A DNA stretch of 53,557 nucleotides from an uncultured Prevotella sp. (GCA_944320675.1 CALUIJ010000128.1:1-53557), one strand, 5' to 3'; positions 8,320-17,252 are shown, numbered from the stretch's first letter. Notes: generated by a model from the sequence alone, not told the origin. Translations and numbers: made by a program.

Positions 8320-11300
8320 ATGAACAAATCTTTTACAGGCCGTTGCTTGTTGGCGCTCGTTGCGCTTGGCATGTTTGCCGCCGACGCGCTTGCAGGCAAG
8401 GCGAAAAAAGAAGTGTACATCCCGATGGACTACTCTGCGTGCGGTTACCATGCGTCGGAGCGGCCTATTCCCGATGTGCCTAACGCCGTTTACGTAGAAT
8501 GCGCCGACGGCGACAACTACGCCGTTTTGCAGCGGGCCATCAACTATGTGTCGTCGCTTAAGCCCGGCAAGGACGGCCACCGCGGCGCCGTGTTGCTTGG
8601 CGGGGGCGTGTTTTATATCGACTCGCCGCTGCGCATAAGCAAGTCGGGAGTGGTGCTCAGAGGCTCGGGCCGCGGCAAGACGACAATCGTAAAGCGCGGC
8701 GTTGACCGCGGAGCGCTTCTTTATGTCGAGGGCGGCGTAAGCATGACGGGCGGCGACACGATAGCCGTGGCCGGTGGCAAGACCATGGCCGGAGCCGTCA
8801 CGCTGGCGCTCGAGTCGGCCGGAGGCCTGCGCCAAGGCGACCGCATAAGGGTCGTAAGGCCGTCGACAAGGGAGTGGATAGAGTCGCTCGGTTGTTACGA
8901 CTTCGGCGGCGGGCTTGACTATACGGGCTGGAAGCCTTCCGACATCGACATTACCTGGGAGCGCACGGTGACCGCCGTCAGCGGTAACAGCATAACCATC
9001 GACGCGCCGATAACGACCACGCTCGACGCAAAGTACGGCGGAGGTTATGTCGTTACGGGGTATAACGCAGCCGAGCTGACCGAGTGCGGCGTTGAGAACC
9101 TTACGCTCGCGTCGGAACATAACGCATGGAACCCGAAGGACGAAGACCACTGCTGGGATGCCGTTTGGATGGAAAATGCGCGCGATTGCTGGGTGCGCCG
9201 AGTGGATTTCAGGTCATTCGCAGGCAGTGCGGTGAATCTTCAGAAGCACACAAGCCGCATAACCGTCGAGGACTGCATAGCTTCCGAGCCTGTGTCGGAG
9301 GTCGGCGGCTGGCGCCGCGGTGTGTTCATCACGCGCGGACAGCAGACTTTGGTGCAGCGTTGCGTGTCGCGCCACGGCATACACGACTTCGCTGCGGGCT
9401 TCTGCGCCGCAGGGCCTAACGCCTTCGTGCAGTGCGAGGGCGAGGAGAGTCTCGGCTTCAGCGGCAGCATAGGGTCGTGGGCGGCAGGACTGTTGTTTGA
9501 TATCGTCAACATCGACGGCCACGACATCTGTTTCAAGAACCTTGAACAGTTCCAGTTCGGAACGGGCTGGAACACGGCCAACAGCATGATGTGGCAGTGC
9601 ACTGGCTCAACGCTTTGGTGCTATTCGCCCGACGCCGACAACCGCAGCAGCGCCCACGGATGCTGGGGGACGCTGACCGGCAACGGCGAATGGACGAGCA
9701 GCAACGACCACGTACAGCCGCGAAGCCTGTTCTACGCGCAGTTGGAGAAGCGGATGGGCGAGGGCAACGCCGTCGACGGATATATTCTCCCGAGAAGCAC
9801 GAATGCGTCGAGCAGCCCCGAGATAGCCCAGGCGCAGGAGATGGCGCGGCAGTCATTGACGGTGCCGAGGCTTACGCTTGAAATGTGGATCGACTCTGTT
9901 CCCTACACCGCGAGCACGTCTCCCGACGGTGTTAAGAATATTAATAATGTGAAAGGAAACTACGGCGAACAGGCCGACGGCAAAACGGCTGGCAAGTCGT
10001 TCGCGGTAATCAACGGCCATATTACGGTCGACGGACGGCTCGTTACGGGCAACCGCTACCAGATACCGTGGTGGTCGGGCCGCGTGAAGGACAATTTCGT
10101 AGCCAAGAGCGCCAAACCGGCCGTCACGCGCTTCGTGCCCGGACGCGAAGGCACCGGTTGGACCGACCGCATTGACTCGGTAGTCAACTTCCTCGACAAG
10201 AACGGTTATTGTTTCCTCGACCATAACTACGGACTTTGGTACGACCTGCGCCGTACAGACCATGAGCGCGTACGCCGTGCCGACGGCGACGTGTGGGCAC
10301 CGTTCTACGAGCAGCCTTTTTCGCGCTCGGGACAGGGCACCGCTTGGGACGGACTAAGCCGTTACGACCTCGGCAAACCTAATAAATGGTACTGGGCGCG
10401 CCTGAACGAGTTCGCCGGAAAGGCCGCCGGACGTGGCATCATGCTGTTCCACGAGAATTATTTCCAGCACAATATCCTCGAGGCCGGCGCCCACTGGGTT
10501 GACTGCCCTTGGCGCCCTGTGAACAACGTAAACGGCACCAACTTCCCCGAGCCTGTGCCTTTCACCGGCGACAAGCGCATTTTCATGGCCGAACAGTTCT
10601 ACGACGTCGACAATCCGGTACTGCGCCCGCTGCACAGGCAATATATCCGCATGTGCCTTGACCAGCTGAAAGACAACGGCAACGTTGTCCAGCTGATAAG
10701 CGAGGAATACACCGGGCCGCTGCACTTCACGCGCTTCTGGCTTGAGACTATAGCCGAATGGGAGCGTGAGACGGGCCGCCGTCCCATGATTGCGCTGAGC
10801 TGCACGAAGGACGCGCAGGACGCCATACTCGCCGATCCCGAGCTTTCAAAAGTCGTTGACATCATTGATATAAGGTATTGGCATTACAACCAAGACAGCC
10901 TCTGGGCTCCTCCGGCCGGCCGCAACATGGCTCCGCGCCAGTTCATGCGCAAGATGAAAGTCGGCAAGACCGGCTTCGCCGAGGCTTACAAGGCCGTAAA
11001 AGAGTATGCCGTTAAATATCCCGACAAGGCCGTAACCTTCTTTGCCCAACAATATCCGCAGTACGGTTGGGCCGTGCTCATGGCCGGGGGCTCGTGTCCC
11101 AACGTGCCGGTGAAGGACGGTAAGCTGCTTGCCGACGTTGTTAAGATGAAGTATGTAAGCGGCGAGGGCGGTTCCGACGTCCAGGTTATAGGCGACGCCG
11201 CTACCGGCTATCTTATATATTCGCATGGCGGAGGCGACATTTCCGTCAGCCCGGCGGCGGGCAAGTACGCGCTCCGCACGGTCGGAATCAAGGACGGGGA

Positions 11301-11394
11301 AGTGAAAACGGTTAAGAAAAGCGAAAGGATCGACGGCGCGTACACAATCAGCGGCAACGGTAAGGACACTGTTTACTGGTTGGAAAGATTGTAA
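8320..11394 (+). CDS. Large secreted beta-helix protein with DUF6298-like domain, candidate glycan-active enzyme
   Basis: This 1024-residue protein has a signal peptide ending near residue 26. Residues about 35-430 read as a right-handed parallel beta-helix of the pectate-lyase type (AVLQRAINYVSSLKPG, GGVFYIDSPLRISKSGVVLRG, then turns such as RDCWVRRVDFRSFAGSAV). Residues about 590-900 resemble DUF6298, with a TIM-barrel-like flavour: WYWARLNEFAGKAAGRGIML, a Glu pair at 795-796 in LISEEYTGPLHF, and VVDIIDIRYWHY. The C-terminal 90 residues look beta-rich. I know of no established activity for DUF6298. The position opposite an HTCS and near a GH127-like gene suggests action on a pectic or arabinose-rich glycan (inference). 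The gene ends at a strong terminator at 11417. Confidence 0.8.
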   Translation: MNKSFTGRCLLALVALGMFAADALAGKAKKEVYIPMDYSACGYHASERPIPDVPNAVYVECADGDNYAVLQRAINYVSSLKPGKDGHRGAVLLGGGVFYIDSPLRISKSGVVLRGSGRGKTTIVKRGVDRGALLYVEGGVSMTGGDTIAVAGGKTMAGAVTLALESAGGLRQGDRIRVVRPSTREWIESLGCYDFGGGLDYTGWKPSDIDITWERTVTAVSGNSITIDAPITTTLDAKYGGGYVVTGYNAAELTECGVENLTLASEHNAWNPKDEDHCWDAVWMENARDCWVRRVDFRSFAGSAVNLQKHTSRITVEDCIASEPVSEVGGWRRGVFITRGQQTLVQRCVSRHGIHDFAAGFCAAGPNAFVQCEGEESLGFSGSIGSWAAGLLFDIVNIDGHDICFKNLEQFQFGTGWNTANSMMWQCTGSTLWCYSPDADNRSSAHGCWGTLTGNGEWTSSNDHVQPRSLFYAQLEKRMGEGNAVDGYILPRSTNASSSPEIAQAQEMARQSLTVPRLTLEMWIDSVPYTASTSPDGVKNINNVKGNYGEQADGKTAGKSFAVINGHITVDGRLVTGNRYQIPWWSGRVKDNFVAKSAKPAVTRFVPGREGTGWTDRIDSVVNFLDKNGYCFLDHNYGLWYDLRRTDHERVRRADGDVWAPFYEQPFSRSGQGTAWDGLSRYDLGKPNKWYWARLNEFAGKAAGRGIMLFHENYFQHNILEAGAHWVDCPWRPVNNVNGTNFPEPVPFTGDKRIFMAEQFYDVDNPVLRPLHRQYIRMCLDQLKDNGNVVQLISEEYTGPLHFTRFWLETIAEWERETGRRPMIALSCTKDAQDAILADPELSKVVDIIDIRYWHYNQDSLWAPPAGRNMAPRQFMRKMKVGKTGFAEAYKAVKEYAVKYPDKAVTFFAQQYPQYGWAVLMAGGSCPNVPVKDGKLLADVVKMKYVSGEGGSDVQVIGDAATGYLIYSHGGGDISVSPAAGKYALRTVGIKDGEVKTVKKSERIDGAYTISGNGKDTVYWLERL

Positions 11395-11416
11395 CATAAT
11401 TCTTGAATTAACTGAT

Positions 11417-11452
11417 AACAGGTATTGATTTTACACGTCAATACCTGTTTTT
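11417..11452 (+). terminator. Intrinsic terminator after the DUF6298-like gene
   Basis: AACAGGTATTGA at 11417-11428 pairs perfectly with 11438-11449, and a short run of T follows. It lies 22 bp past the stop codon at 11394. Confidence 0.85.
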
Positions 11453-11498
11453 CGTGTTTTTTAATCAATTTTTCCCATTACCTTAGGGCGTTCTGGAC

Positions 11499-11506
11499 TA
11501 ATTTTG
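11499..11506 (+). promoter_or_regulatory. Candidate -7 box for the sigma factor gene
   Basis: TAATTTTG followed by C matches TAnnTTTG. It is 20 bp upstream of the ATG at 11527, so the leader would be short. This also argues against an earlier start near 11425, which would lie inside the preceding terminator. Confidence 0.65.
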
Positions 11507-11526
11507 CAAGCAAAGAACGAAAACCT

Positions 11527-12039
11527 ATGATTAACTTTACCGACCTTTACGACAAGACAATCGACGATCTTTTCACGTTCGGAACCAAATTCACCACCGA
11601 CCGCGAGATGATAAAGGACTGCATCCAGGATGTCTTTGTAAAATTATATACAAAGAAAGACGAGCTCGGGTCAGTGTCAAACATTGAGTCATACCTTTAT
11701 GTTTCCTTGCGGAACAGAATCAATGACGAGTTCAGGCGCAACACGCACATCTCCGATAACGAGATAAACGAAAACCACATGAAGTCAATTTCGGACGACA
11801 GCGAGGCGTATGACATGGAGCGCATCGAGGAAGAGACGAAGAAGTCTTGCCGCCTTAAGGAATTTGTGGGCAGCCTGTCGCCGCGCCAACAGCAAATCAT
11901 ACGTCTTTATTATGTCGAGCAACGCAAGTATGACGATATATGCCGCATAATGGGAATCAATTACCAGTCGGTCAGGAACCTTATGCACCGCAGCTTGTTG
12001 AAATTACGCTTCATGGCCGCAAGAACAAGTACATGTTAA
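11527..12039 (+). CDS. ECF-type RNA polymerase sigma-70 factor
   Basis: The 170-residue product has a region 2 (EMIKDCIQDVFVKLYTKK, IESYLYVSLRNRINDEFRR) and a region 4 (LKEFVGSLSPRQQQIIRLYY, then YDDICRIMGINYQSVRNLMH, a helix-turn-helix), the compact ECF arrangement. It should direct RNA polymerase to a small promoter set. No FecR-type anti-sigma factor and no TonB transducer are adjacent, so its control is not obvious from context. I chose the ATG at 11527 because it follows a -7 box by 20 bp and yields a normal ECF N-terminus; the frame is open further upstream but only through the previous terminator. A tiny basic protein follows after 38 bp, probably in the same transcript. Confidence 0.88.
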   Translation: MINFTDLYDKTIDDLFTFGTKFTTDREMIKDCIQDVFVKLYTKKDELGSVSNIESYLYVSLRNRINDEFRRNTHISDNEINENHMKSISDDSEAYDMERIEEETKKSCRLKEFVGSLSPRQQQIIRLYYVEQRKYDDICRIMGINYQSVRNLMHRSLLKLRFMAARTSTC

Positions 12040-12077
12040 AGAGTACATAAACGCCTGTTCGCCGTCATAATATAAAA

Positions 12078-12236
12078 ATGACGTATATGGCAGGCAAGCA
12101 TAATATAAAGAAAACTGTAAGAAGGCTTATTAAGAACAAAAAAATAAAGATTCCCAAGTTGAGCGTGAAGGAGAAAGACGAGCTTAAGGAGAGAATCAAG
12201 TTTACGATAAGGCAAGTGCAGGGAGGAGAAGCATAG
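12078..12236 (+). CDS. 52-residue highly basic protein downstream of the sigma factor
   Basis: From the ATG at 12078 an open frame of 52 codons ends in TAG at 12236; a second ATG at 12087 is a possible start. Sixteen of 52 residues are Lys or Arg, concentrated in KKTVRRLIKNKKIKIPK and KEKDELKERIKFTIRQ. There is no signal peptide or membrane segment. The composition suggests nucleic acid or RNA polymerase contact, but I recognise no family. It lies between the sigma gene and a strong terminator, so it is very likely cotranscribed with the sigma factor. That it is translated is inference from codon regularity, position and the clean end before the terminator. Confidence 0.5.
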   Translation: MTYMAGKHNIKKTVRRLIKNKKIKIPKLSVKEKDELKERIKFTIRQVQGGEA

Positions 12237-12261
12237 TCAATAGTTTCATAATATTAATCGT

Positions 12262-12298
12262 GGACGGCTTCGGATGACGTGTTCATCCAAAGCCGTCC
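12262..12298. terminator. Two-way terminator between convergent units
   Basis: A stem of GGACGGCTT plus GGATGA at 12262-12277 pairs with 12283-12298, with one C/A mismatch and a 5-nt loop. On the plus strand GTTGTTTTGT follows; on the minus strand the downstream side is AT-rich. It closes both the sigma unit (ending 12236) and the xylan operon (ending 12332). Confidence 0.8.
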
Positions 12299-12331
12299 GT
12301 TGTTTTGTCAGGTTGCGGTTGCCGCCACGGT

Positions 12332-13297
12332 TCATTCGCTTTTCATTGTCTTTATGTTGCCGTCGGCGTCGGTTTCAAGTTCTTTCACCTTAAGGCTCCT
12401 CAGCCATGTTACGTCGTTTGACGGCACGCAGTCGTGGTGGAACAAGTACCATTTGCCTTTGAACTCAACGATGGAGTGGTGGGTCGTCCATCCTACCACG
12501 GGCTCAAGTATCACCCCTTTGTAGGTGAACGAGCCGTAAGGATTGTCGCCTACGGCGTAGCAGATGAAGTGGGTGTCGCCGGTTGAATACGAGAAATAGT
12601 ACTTTCCGTTCATCTTGTGCATCCATGAAGCCTCGAAGAAGTGGTGCGGATCGTTGGCTTTCAGTGGTTCGCCGTTGTCGTCGACGATGATGACGGGGCG
12701 CGGCTCTTCGGCGAATTGCAGCATGTCGTCCGTCATTTTTGCGACTCTCGACGGCAGCGCAGGCTCGTCGCCTTCGGGAAGGTGCTCTTTGCCGAGCGCT
12801 TTGTTGTCCTTGTAACGCTGGAGTTGTCCGCCCCAGATGCCGCCGAAATATGTGTAGATTGAGCCGTCGTCGTCCTTGAACACGCAAGGGTCGATTGAGT
12901 AAGAGCCGCGTATCGGGTCGGGTTGCGGCGTGAAAGGGCCTTCAGGACGGTCGGCTACGGCTACTCCGAGATGGAACACGTCGTTCTTGTCTTTTAAGGA
13001 AAAAATGAGATAATACTTGCCGTCTTTCTCTACGACGTCGTTGTCCCATAGCTGGCGGCCCGCCCAGGGAATGTCTTCCACGGCGAGTATCACGCCGTGG
13101 TCGGTGGCCTCTCCGTTTTCCACGTCTTCAAAGGAGAGTACGTGGTAGTCTTTCATCTGGAAGTGTCCGCCGTCGTCGTCGAACGCCGCCCCCGAGTCCC
13201 AGTCGTGCGACGGGTAAATGTACAGTTTGCCGTTAAATACGTTTGCGGACGGATCCGCCATGTAATCACTGGGGAAAAGATACCTTGCTTTGTCCAT
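12332..13297 (-). CDS. GH43 beta-xylosidase, probably cytoplasmic
   Basis: The 321-residue single-domain protein has the five-bladed propeller signature of family 43, closest by eye to subfamily 1. Candidate catalytic residues are the base D15 (DYMADPSANVF), the pKa modulator D136 (SYSIDPCVF) and the acid E222 (HHFFEASWM). There is no signal peptide, so it should act in the cytoplasm on short xylo-oligosaccharides delivered by the symporter two genes upstream, releasing xylose. Activity on arabinofuranosyl groups cannot be excluded. It is the last gene of a tight operon, 13 bp after the GH10 gene. The set GH43, GH10, symporter and esterase resembles the xyn cluster described in Prevotella bryantii. 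Confidence 0.92.
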   Translation of the reverse strand: MDKARYLFPSDYMADPSANVFNGKLYIYPSHDWDSGAAFDDDGGHFQMKDYHVLSFEDVENGEATDHGVILAVEDIPWAGRQLWDNDVVEKDGKYYLIFSLKDKNDVFHLGVAVADRPEGPFTPQPDPIRGSYSIDPCVFKDDDGSIYTYFGGIWGGQLQRYKDNKALGKEHLPEGDEPALPSRVAKMTDDMLQFAEEPRPVIIVDDNGEPLKANDPHHFFEASWMHKMNGKYYFSYSTGDTHFICYAVGDNPYGSFTYKGVILEPVVGWTTHHSIVEFKGKWYLFHHDCVPSNDVTWLRSLKVKELETDADGNIKTMKSE

Positions 13298-13310
13298 TTT
13301 TGTAATGTTG

Positions 13311-14432
13311 TTATTGTTGTTCCTTAAACAATTCGATGATTTTCTTTACCATGGGCTTGGCCTTGTTGTTCCTATCGAACGGCAGGGAGTAGTTTGTCCG
13401 CCCTTCCACGGGGAAGTCGTTGAGCCATGAGTTAGTGTCCGTCACGCCCCAAAACGTCACGCGCGATATTTGGTGGCGGTGCCTGTAATATATCTTGAAG
13501 AAGTCGAGGTAGCGTTGTTCGAACAGTTTTTCGCCCTTCTTGTCGAGTCCGTTCTTGTACGGATTGTACTTCTCCTCATACTTGAAGTTCTGGCTTATCT
13601 CCGCTCCGCTGAAGTCCTTGGGCGTTGGCAGCATGTTAAGGTCAAGCTCGGTCATCATCACTTTTACTCCGCATGCTGCGAACGAGTCGATGGAAGCCTC
13701 GTATTCTTTGAGGTCGGGATAGTCTGTTCCGTTGTGCGATTGCATGCCGATACCGTCCACCCTGCACCCGTTCGCTTTCAATTGCCTTACAATTTTACAT
13801 ATTGTGGCTCGTTTTTGCGGCTTGGCCGTCGAGTAGTCGTTGATGTAAAGCTCTGCGTCCGGGTCGGCTTCGTGGGCGAACCTGAACGCAAGTTCAATGT
13901 AGTCGGGGCCGATGATTTTGTAATAAGGTGTTTCACGCATCGTTCCGTCGTCGTTCACAGTCTCGTTTACGACATCCCAACCCTTAATCCTGCCCTTGTA
14001 GCGTTTTACGATTGTCGTGATGTGGTGGTACATGCGGTCTATCAGGACGTGGCGCGGCACGGTGTCGCCGTTCTCGTATGTGAACATCCATTTCGGCGGT
14101 TGCGAATGCCATACGAGGCAGTGGCCTATCATTTCGAGCTTGTGGTCCTCCGCAAATTTTACCGTGCGGTCGGCGTCGACCCAGTAGAACGTGTCTTCGT
14201 AGGGATGGATGTTTTCGCCTTTCATGCTGTTTTCGGCCACTATCGAGTTGAAGTTCTCGGTCACTATCCTGGCTTCTTCGGGGCTTCTGCCCCATACAAT
14301 GTCGTCGGTGACGGCCGCTCCTATTGTGAAATACTTGCCAAGCACGTCCTTCAGCGTACCGTGCCCTTCCGCGGCCGAAGGCGTGAAAGCCATCAGCGCG
14401 CCGAATATTGAAACGATTGTGTTCTTATTCAT
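13311..14432 (-). CDS. GH10 endo-1,4-beta-xylanase, periplasmic
   Basis: The 373-residue protein has a signal peptide (about 1-22, no lipobox Cys) and one GH10 (beta/alpha)8 domain of standard length. The acid/base is E157 in GWDVVNETV and the nucleophile is E262 in VMMTELDL. Substrate-site blocks are also present: VAENSMKGENIHP, GHCLVWHSQPP and the closing FWGVTDTNSWL. It hydrolyses internal beta-1,4 linkages of xylan; without a lipid anchor it probably works in the periplasm on imported oligosaccharides. It lies 19 bp after the symporter gene and 13 bp before the GH43 gene. It differs from the surface GH10 at 33119, which carries an inserted binding module. Confidence 0.95.
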   Translation of the reverse strand: MNKNTIVSIFGALMAFTPSAAEGHGTLKDVLGKYFTIGAAVTDDIVWGRSPEEARIVTENFNSIVAENSMKGENIHPYEDTFYWVDADRTVKFAEDHKLEMIGHCLVWHSQPPKWMFTYENGDTVPRHVLIDRMYHHITTIVKRYKGRIKGWDVVNETVNDDGTMRETPYYKIIGPDYIELAFRFAHEADPDAELYINDYSTAKPQKRATICKIVRQLKANGCRVDGIGMQSHNGTDYPDLKEYEASIDSFAACGVKVMMTELDLNMLPTPKDFSGAEISQNFKYEEKYNPYKNGLDKKGEKLFEQRYLDFFKIYYRHRHQISRVTFWGVTDTNSWLNDFPVEGRTNYSLPFDRNNKAKPMVKKIIELFKEQQ

Positions 14433-14451
14433 AAGGTAGAAATGTTTGTTG

Positions 14452-15864
14452 TCAGTTTTTCGAGCGTTTCTCTATTTCCGTGTTAATCTTGTCGATTACT
14501 TCGTCAGTGAGTTCGTATTTCGAGATTATGAACATGGCGAAGGCGAGCAGCATGGCGGGAATCACGGCCACGAGCCAGAGTATGCCCTGTTCGGCCAACG
14601 GCGACTGCGACACTGTGTCGGTCTGGTCGAAGCCTACGAACGACAGCACCAGTCCGGGCACTACTCCGCCGAGGGCCATTCCGGCCTTGTAGAATATGCC
14701 CGTAAGGGCGTTCACTATGCCTGAGATTCGTTTGCCGTGCTTGTATTCGCCGTAGGAAATAACCTCGGGGACGAGCGCCCACATGTACCCCGTGGCCACG
14801 ATTACGCCAGTCGACTTGACGAACTGCGCCGTGTAGACGAGCCACATCTGCGACCTGAGCGCAGGCACTACGGATATTACGTAAAGCATGGCCATGCCGG
14901 CTATGGCCACGGCCAGGAATATGTTGAACATGCCGCGCTTGCCCACCTTGCGCTTTATCGCAGGCACCATGGGCATGAAGATGAACGCCGGGATCGAGCC
15001 GAGCGCCATGAAGTTGGCCACCTGGCCCGCGTCGGCGTGGATGTTGTAAATCATGTAATAAGAGCCGGCGGCGTTGCCCACCGACATCATCGCGAACGCC
15101 GTTATGAAGAAGAAGGCGAGTATGCGCAGCGGCCTGTTGCGCTTGAACTCGACCCAGAGGTCGCTGACTTTGACGTTGGCCGTCTCCGATTTGTCCATGA
15201 CGACGCGCTCTTTGGTCTGCGAGAAGCAGAAAACCAGCAGCACGAGGCCGGTTGCCGCGTAGATGCACATCGTGGTGAACCACGCCCCGGCCGACTCGGT
15301 TGAGTTCATCTTGCCGTCGGGCGAGAGGCCGGCGACGATCATCGGGATGCCGTAAGCCACGGCCAGTCCTCCCGCGTTGGCCATGAACATGCGCACCGAC
15401 GTGAGCACGGTTATCTCGTCGGTGTCGCGCGTGAGCGAGGCGTTGAGCGCGCCGTAGGGCACGTTGATGAGCGTGTAGAGCATCGACATGCCCACGTATG
15501 TGAAGTAGGCGTAGGCCAGCGAGCCTGAAAATCCGTTCCAGAAGCATAGCACGGCGAAACCGCTGAGCGGTATTCCAGCGAATACGAGGTAAGACCTGTA
15601 CTTGCCATGCTTGGGGCTGTGCTTGTCGACGAACGTCCCTACGATGGGGTCCCATACGACGTCGACGATGCGCACGAGCAGGAACATGAACGCCGCCGAC
15701 GTGGGGTTGAGCCCGAACACGTTGGTGTAAAACAGCAGCAGGTACATGGATATGGTCTGGTAGATGAGGTTCTGGGCCAGGTCGCCCGACCCGAAGCCTA
15801 TCCGCTGCACCCACGACAGCTTGTAAAAGCCTTTGGCTTCGTGGTTTGAGAGTTGTGTTTCCAT
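14452..15864 (-). CDS. GPH-family sugar:cation symporter
   Basis: The 470-residue membrane protein has about twelve hydrophobic segments and the glycoside-pentoside-hexuronide signature near the N-terminus (GFGSGDLAQNLIYQ, RIVDVVWDPIVGTFVDKH). Members take up pentosides and oligosaccharides with H+ or Na+. Between genes for a periplasmic esterase and a xylanase, with a cytoplasmic xylosidase downstream, it probably carries xylo-oligosaccharides or xylobiose across the inner membrane (inference). A symporter is likewise present in the P. bryantii xyn cluster. Gaps to its neighbours are 15 and 19 bp. The protein is full length with no frame disruption. Confidence 0.93.
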   Translation of the reverse strand: METQLSNHEAKGFYKLSWVQRIGFGSGDLAQNLIYQTISMYLLLFYTNVFGLNPTSAAFMFLLVRIVDVVWDPIVGTFVDKHSPKHGKYRSYLVFAGIPLSGFAVLCFWNGFSGSLAYAYFTYVGMSMLYTLINVPYGALNASLTRDTDEITVLTSVRMFMANAGGLAVAYGIPMIVAGLSPDGKMNSTESAGAWFTTMCIYAATGLVLLVFCFSQTKERVVMDKSETANVKVSDLWVEFKRNRPLRILAFFFITAFAMMSVGNAAGSYYMIYNIHADAGQVANFMALGSIPAFIFMPMVPAIKRKVGKRGMFNIFLAVAIAGMAMLYVISVVPALRSQMWLVYTAQFVKSTGVIVATGYMWALVPEVISYGEYKHGKRISGIVNALTGIFYKAGMALGGVVPGLVLSFVGFDQTDTVSQSPLAEQGILWLVAVIPAMLLAFAMFIISKYELTDEVIDKINTEIEKRSKN

Positions 15865-15879
15865 TGAGATTCTTATAGT

Positions 15880-17082
15880 TTACTTTCTTCTTGTTTCATC
15901 TTTTAATATTACTTCGGCGGCGTATTCGCCCATCACTTTGTAGCCTTCGGCATTGGGGTGGAGCCAGTCTTGCTGCCATTCCTTGCGCAAGGCCGAGGGG
16001 TCGGCCGGGTCGCGCACGGCCTTGTCGAAGTCGATCACGCCGTCGAAGCATCCGGCATTGCGTATCCAGTCGTTCACTGTCAGCCGCGCCGCTTCATGGA
16101 AGTGGGAGTAGTAAAAGCTGTTCTTTATCGGCGTGATGGTGGCCCCGTACACTTTCATGCCCTGCCGCCTTGCGCTTTCGGCCATGCTGACGTATGCCTC
16201 TATCAGCTTTTCAGCCACGGCCTCGCTTGTGCCTTTACTGCCGCCGATGTCGTTTATGCCTTCGAATATTATCACGGTCCGCACTCCGCATTGTCCCAGG
16301 ACGTCGCGGCCGTAACGTTCAAGCGCCGGCGTGCCGAGTCCGCCTGCGAGCACGCAGTTGCCGCCGATGCCGAGGTTGAGCACGCCTGTTTCCATGCCGT
16401 TCGCGGCCAGGCTTTCGGCAAGCACGTCGGTCCAGCGGTTTTGCCTGTCGGTGGTGCTGCCGCGTCCGTCGGTGATTGAGTTGCCTATCACCGCTATTGC
16501 GCCGGCGTTGCTGTTCTTTACGTCGATGGCGGCTATGTTGTACCAATGTTCCACCTTTCCGCTTGCGGCGAAGCTTGTCTTGGGCTTGGCTTCACCTTTT
16601 ATTATATACGACGTCGTGCGCGAGCCGAGATGCGACGTGGCTTCGGCCGGTGTGTCGCCGTAATTCACCGTCACCGCCAGCAGTTGCAGCGGCTTCAGGT
16701 CGAATTCGGCCTCGTCCGACGTGGCCGTCTTTCCGGGCGCGATGGTTACCGACTTCTTCTTGTTGAAAGTAAGATACTTGGCCGACTTCGTGTCGATAGC
16801 CGACGAGTCGGTGGCGGTGGCGATGTAAACCGACTTGATTTCAACCGGCTCTTTGCTGTATTCGTTCGACAGTTTCAGCCGCAGTACGCCGCCGCCTGCC
16901 GATACGTGCACTACTTGGCGCAGCGCGCTCCATGACAGGTCGGAGCCGGCGGGCATGTCGTTGCCGGCGGCAAGTTGCGGAGCCGCCGCCCATGTGGCCA
17001 CCCAGCCGTCCCCGCCGCCGGCGCTTTCGGCCGTTGCCGACAGGGCTATTCCGCAGAATAAGATGGTAAATAGTCTTTTCAT
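15880..17082 (-). CDS. SGNH/GDSL-type carbohydrate esterase
   Basis: The 400-residue protein has a signal peptide (about 1-18), an N-terminal beta-rich domain (about 25-180) and an SGNH hydrolase domain. The four SGNH blocks are visible: S202 in VIGNSITDG, the Gly block LNLGIGGN, Asn in FEGINDIG, and the D372/H375 pair in QQDWLHPNAEGY. The first block reads GNSIT rather than the common GDSIT. The expected reaction is removal of acetyl or another acyl group from substituted xylan in the periplasm, making it accessible to GH10 and GH67; the acyl group is not visible from sequence. It is the first gene of the xylan operon, with a candidate -7 box 156 bp upstream. Confidence 0.88.
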   Translation of the reverse strand: MKRLFTILFCGIALSATAESAGGGDGWVATWAAAPQLAAGNDMPAGSDLSWSALRQVVHVSAGGGVLRLKLSNEYSKEPVEIKSVYIATATDSSAIDTKSAKYLTFNKKKSVTIAPGKTATSDEAEFDLKPLQLLAVTVNYGDTPAEATSHLGSRTTSYIIKGEAKPKTSFAASGKVEHWYNIAAIDVKNSNAGAIAVIGNSITDGRGSTTDRQNRWTDVLAESLAANGMETGVLNLGIGGNCVLAGGLGTPALERYGRDVLGQCGVRTVIIFEGINDIGGSKGTSEAVAEKLIEAYVSMAESARRQGMKVYGATITPIKNSFYYSHFHEAARLTVNDWIRNAGCFDGVIDFDKAVRDPADPSALRKEWQQDWLHPNAEGYKVMGEYAAEVILKDETRRK

Positions 17083-17237
17083 CGGTCAGATTTTGTTTTC
17101 ATGATGTGGAAGTGAGGACGGTGTCGGGACGGGCGGGCGTGCCTGACGGGCTTGTATGCCGATGTCATGCTTTTATACGTTTTTCAGCCGCTCCTACGTT
17201 CCTTTCACCGCCGTAGGTCGTGTTATTTCTTTTTTTG

Positions 17238-17245
17238 CAAAAGTA
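17238..17245 (-). promoter_or_regulatory. Candidate -7 box for the xylan operon
   Basis: On the minus strand it reads TACTTTTG followed by C, an exact TAnnTTTG match. The start codon at 17082 is about 156 bp downstream. Confidence 0.65.
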
Positions 17246-17252
17246 CACCATT

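Noticed and set aside
7749..8483. 244-codon plus-strand frame across the divergent region and into the DUF6298-like gene
   Set aside because: It runs through a degenerate repeat and the leader, is Cys-rich without pattern, and overlaps a real gene in another frame.
8281..9150. 289-codon minus-strand frame opposite the start of the DUF6298-like gene
   Set aside because: Low-complexity composition typical of antisense frames; no promoter or signal; conflicts with a convincing signal peptide on the other strand.
11425..11526. Upstream extension of the sigma factor
   Set aside because: The extra 34 codons lie in the terminator and promoter region; the ATG at 11527 gives a standard ECF N-terminus.
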